A DNA stretch of 64,000 bases from Saccopteryx bilineata (Eukaryota > Chordata > Mammalia > Chiroptera > Emballonuridae): contig NC_089492.1 in NCBI RefSeq assembly GCF_036850765.1, positions 100,831,022 through 100,895,021 on the forward strand, written 5' to 3'. How positions within the stretch are numbered: the first letter of the stretch is position 1; each line of letters opens with the position of its first letter. Position numbers and translations under genes: made by a program. Of this stretch, positions 62,770-64,000 are shown one piece after another. Below the pieces are notes generated by a model. The model was not told the DNA's origin, ran no database searches, and saw only the letters and a list, made by a program, of their open reading frames with translations.

Positions 62770-63260
62770 AATTTTTTATTTTTGACCCAGCAATCCCATT
62801 TTTTTATATCTGTCCTCCAGGTCATAAGGATATGTGCACAGGGGTGTTAATTACAGCATAATTTGGCTTAGAAAGGAAAATAACTGGGAAATAGTCTGAT
62901 GAGTCTCTTCCCATCATGAATGGAATAGTTAGATAAATTACAGTATATTTATACAGTGGATTATTATGTAGTAATTAAAAAGAATAAGTTGGGTTGGATA
63001 CTGTATTCAGGAGGGATGTCCAAGATGTATGTAAGTAATGTGTATGGTGTGTATGTGTGAATATGCCCAAAGCTGTGGAAACATATATACCAGATTACCA
63101 GTGTTGGTCATTTCTGTACAGTGGGACCTGAGGGGATAAATAAGGTGGAGCAATAATTAGTTTTTTCTCTATAATCTTTGTATTGTTTGATTTGTTTCAA
63201 GTATGTGTTACTTTGGAAGGGGATGTAGTAAAGTTTTTTATTGAATAATTATAAAATTAA
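62770..63260 (+). mobile_element. LINE 3' end (L1/HAL1-like), old
   Basis: GACCCAGCAATCCCATTTTT, CACAGGGGTGTTAATTACAG, ATTATGTAGTAATTAAAAAG and GTACAGTGGGACCTGAGGGG follow LINE ORF2 C-terminus and 3' UTR order. Confidence 0.72.
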
Positions 63261-64000
63261 AATATTTCCTAAGTGAATATCATTTCACCCATGACAAAAT
63301 AAAAACTCACTTTTAAAGTTTTATAGAGAAGTGGAAAGTGATATGCCTGGGAAACAAAATGGTGAATTAGATCATAGTTTACCTTCAAAAAGAGAAATCA
63401 GACGAATTGATAAACATGTCTATGGAATATATTTTGAATTCTGACTCTGTTCTTTAACTTTCAATAGAAATTGCCTGGCGATAATTATAAGTTTTTGGCC
63501 TTCTCTGTGTTGTTAACACAGTAGCCCCTAAAAATTTGATGGTGCTTGAAATTCAAGATTTTTTTTTGTTATGGTAACTGAACCAACCTATTTCAAATAT
63601 GGAGACGTCCAAACTTGAAGAGGCCATATTTAACTTAGAACTAGGGTACATAGTTACGTGAGTTAGGGTCCTCTCGTTGAAAGCAATAGAAACTAACTCT
63701 GGCTTACTTAGGCAAAAAGAAATATATTGGAAGGATAATACTAAGCAGGTAATGGAATTTAATTTTCTCTTGACAATTGGGCATTTCACTTCATGTGTTA
63801 CTATGCCTCTAATTATAGCTTTTGCTTTTAATTAGAGCTTTGTATTGAAAGTTACTAACCAAACACCTTTTGTCATCTTGCCTTTAAAGAATTAAATTTA
63901 GTTTTTTTATAAACATTTTAAAAAAGAAACATAGTATTCATTATTTAAAATGTGCTCTAATAAATGGTAAATTTGGAATTGGTTTCATATAAGAGCTATA

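Overview
This is a mammalian nuclear window, almost certainly from a bat. It contains exons with canonical GT/AG splice sites, one CpG-rich divergent promoter, and dense tRNA-derived SINEs of types I associate with bats of the horseshoe/leaf-nosed (rhinolophoid) group. The SINE assignment to that group is from memory and is not proven here. No bacterial or viral genes, operons or CRISPR arrays are present.

Two protein genes lie head to head around a promoter at about 27.3-27.6 kb. To the left, on the minus strand, is the 5' half of PREPL (prolyl endopeptidase-like). Six coding exons (25168-25386, 11374-11496, 9509-9575, 8753-8959, 7296-7431, 1331-1547) join in frame to give the first 323 codons. 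The hydrolase part continues beyond the left edge. To the right, on the plus strand, is the 5' end of CAMKMT (calmodulin-lysine N-methyltransferase). Exons 1-3 (27597-27734, 37979-38151, 44816-44880) give 125 codons plus one base. The SAM-binding catalytic part lies beyond the right edge. In human these two genes are also neighbours with divergent transcription, at 2p21.

The remaining ~98% is intron full of mobile elements. I use four working labels for tRNA-derived SINEs. Type A (350-415 bp) has a head like CCTGGCCGGTTGGCTCAGCG. Type B (270-350 bp) has a head like GCCTGACCAGGCGGTGGCGC. Type C (~180 bp) has a head like GCCTGACCTGTGGTGGC. Type D (~160 bp) has a head like CCTGGCCAGGTAGCTCAGTT. 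Many copies have exact target-site duplications (TSDs). Also present are L1 fragments (one with an apparent twin-priming inversion), L2, MIR, two families of short hAT elements with 8-bp TSDs, TA-flanked Tigger/mariner-type MITEs, a MaLR (MLT1-type) LTR, a solo LTR with 6-bp TSDs, and a 3'-truncated 7SK RNA retropseudogene.

The most unusual structure is in CAMKMT intron 3 at 45.8-48.1 kb. An 85-bp segment is copied in direct orientation, and that copy abuts, with no gap, a ~293-bp segment that is an inverted copy (~96% identical) of sequence 1.1 kb downstream. This looks like a locally templated, replication-type rearrangement. I found no evidence for a new gene system.
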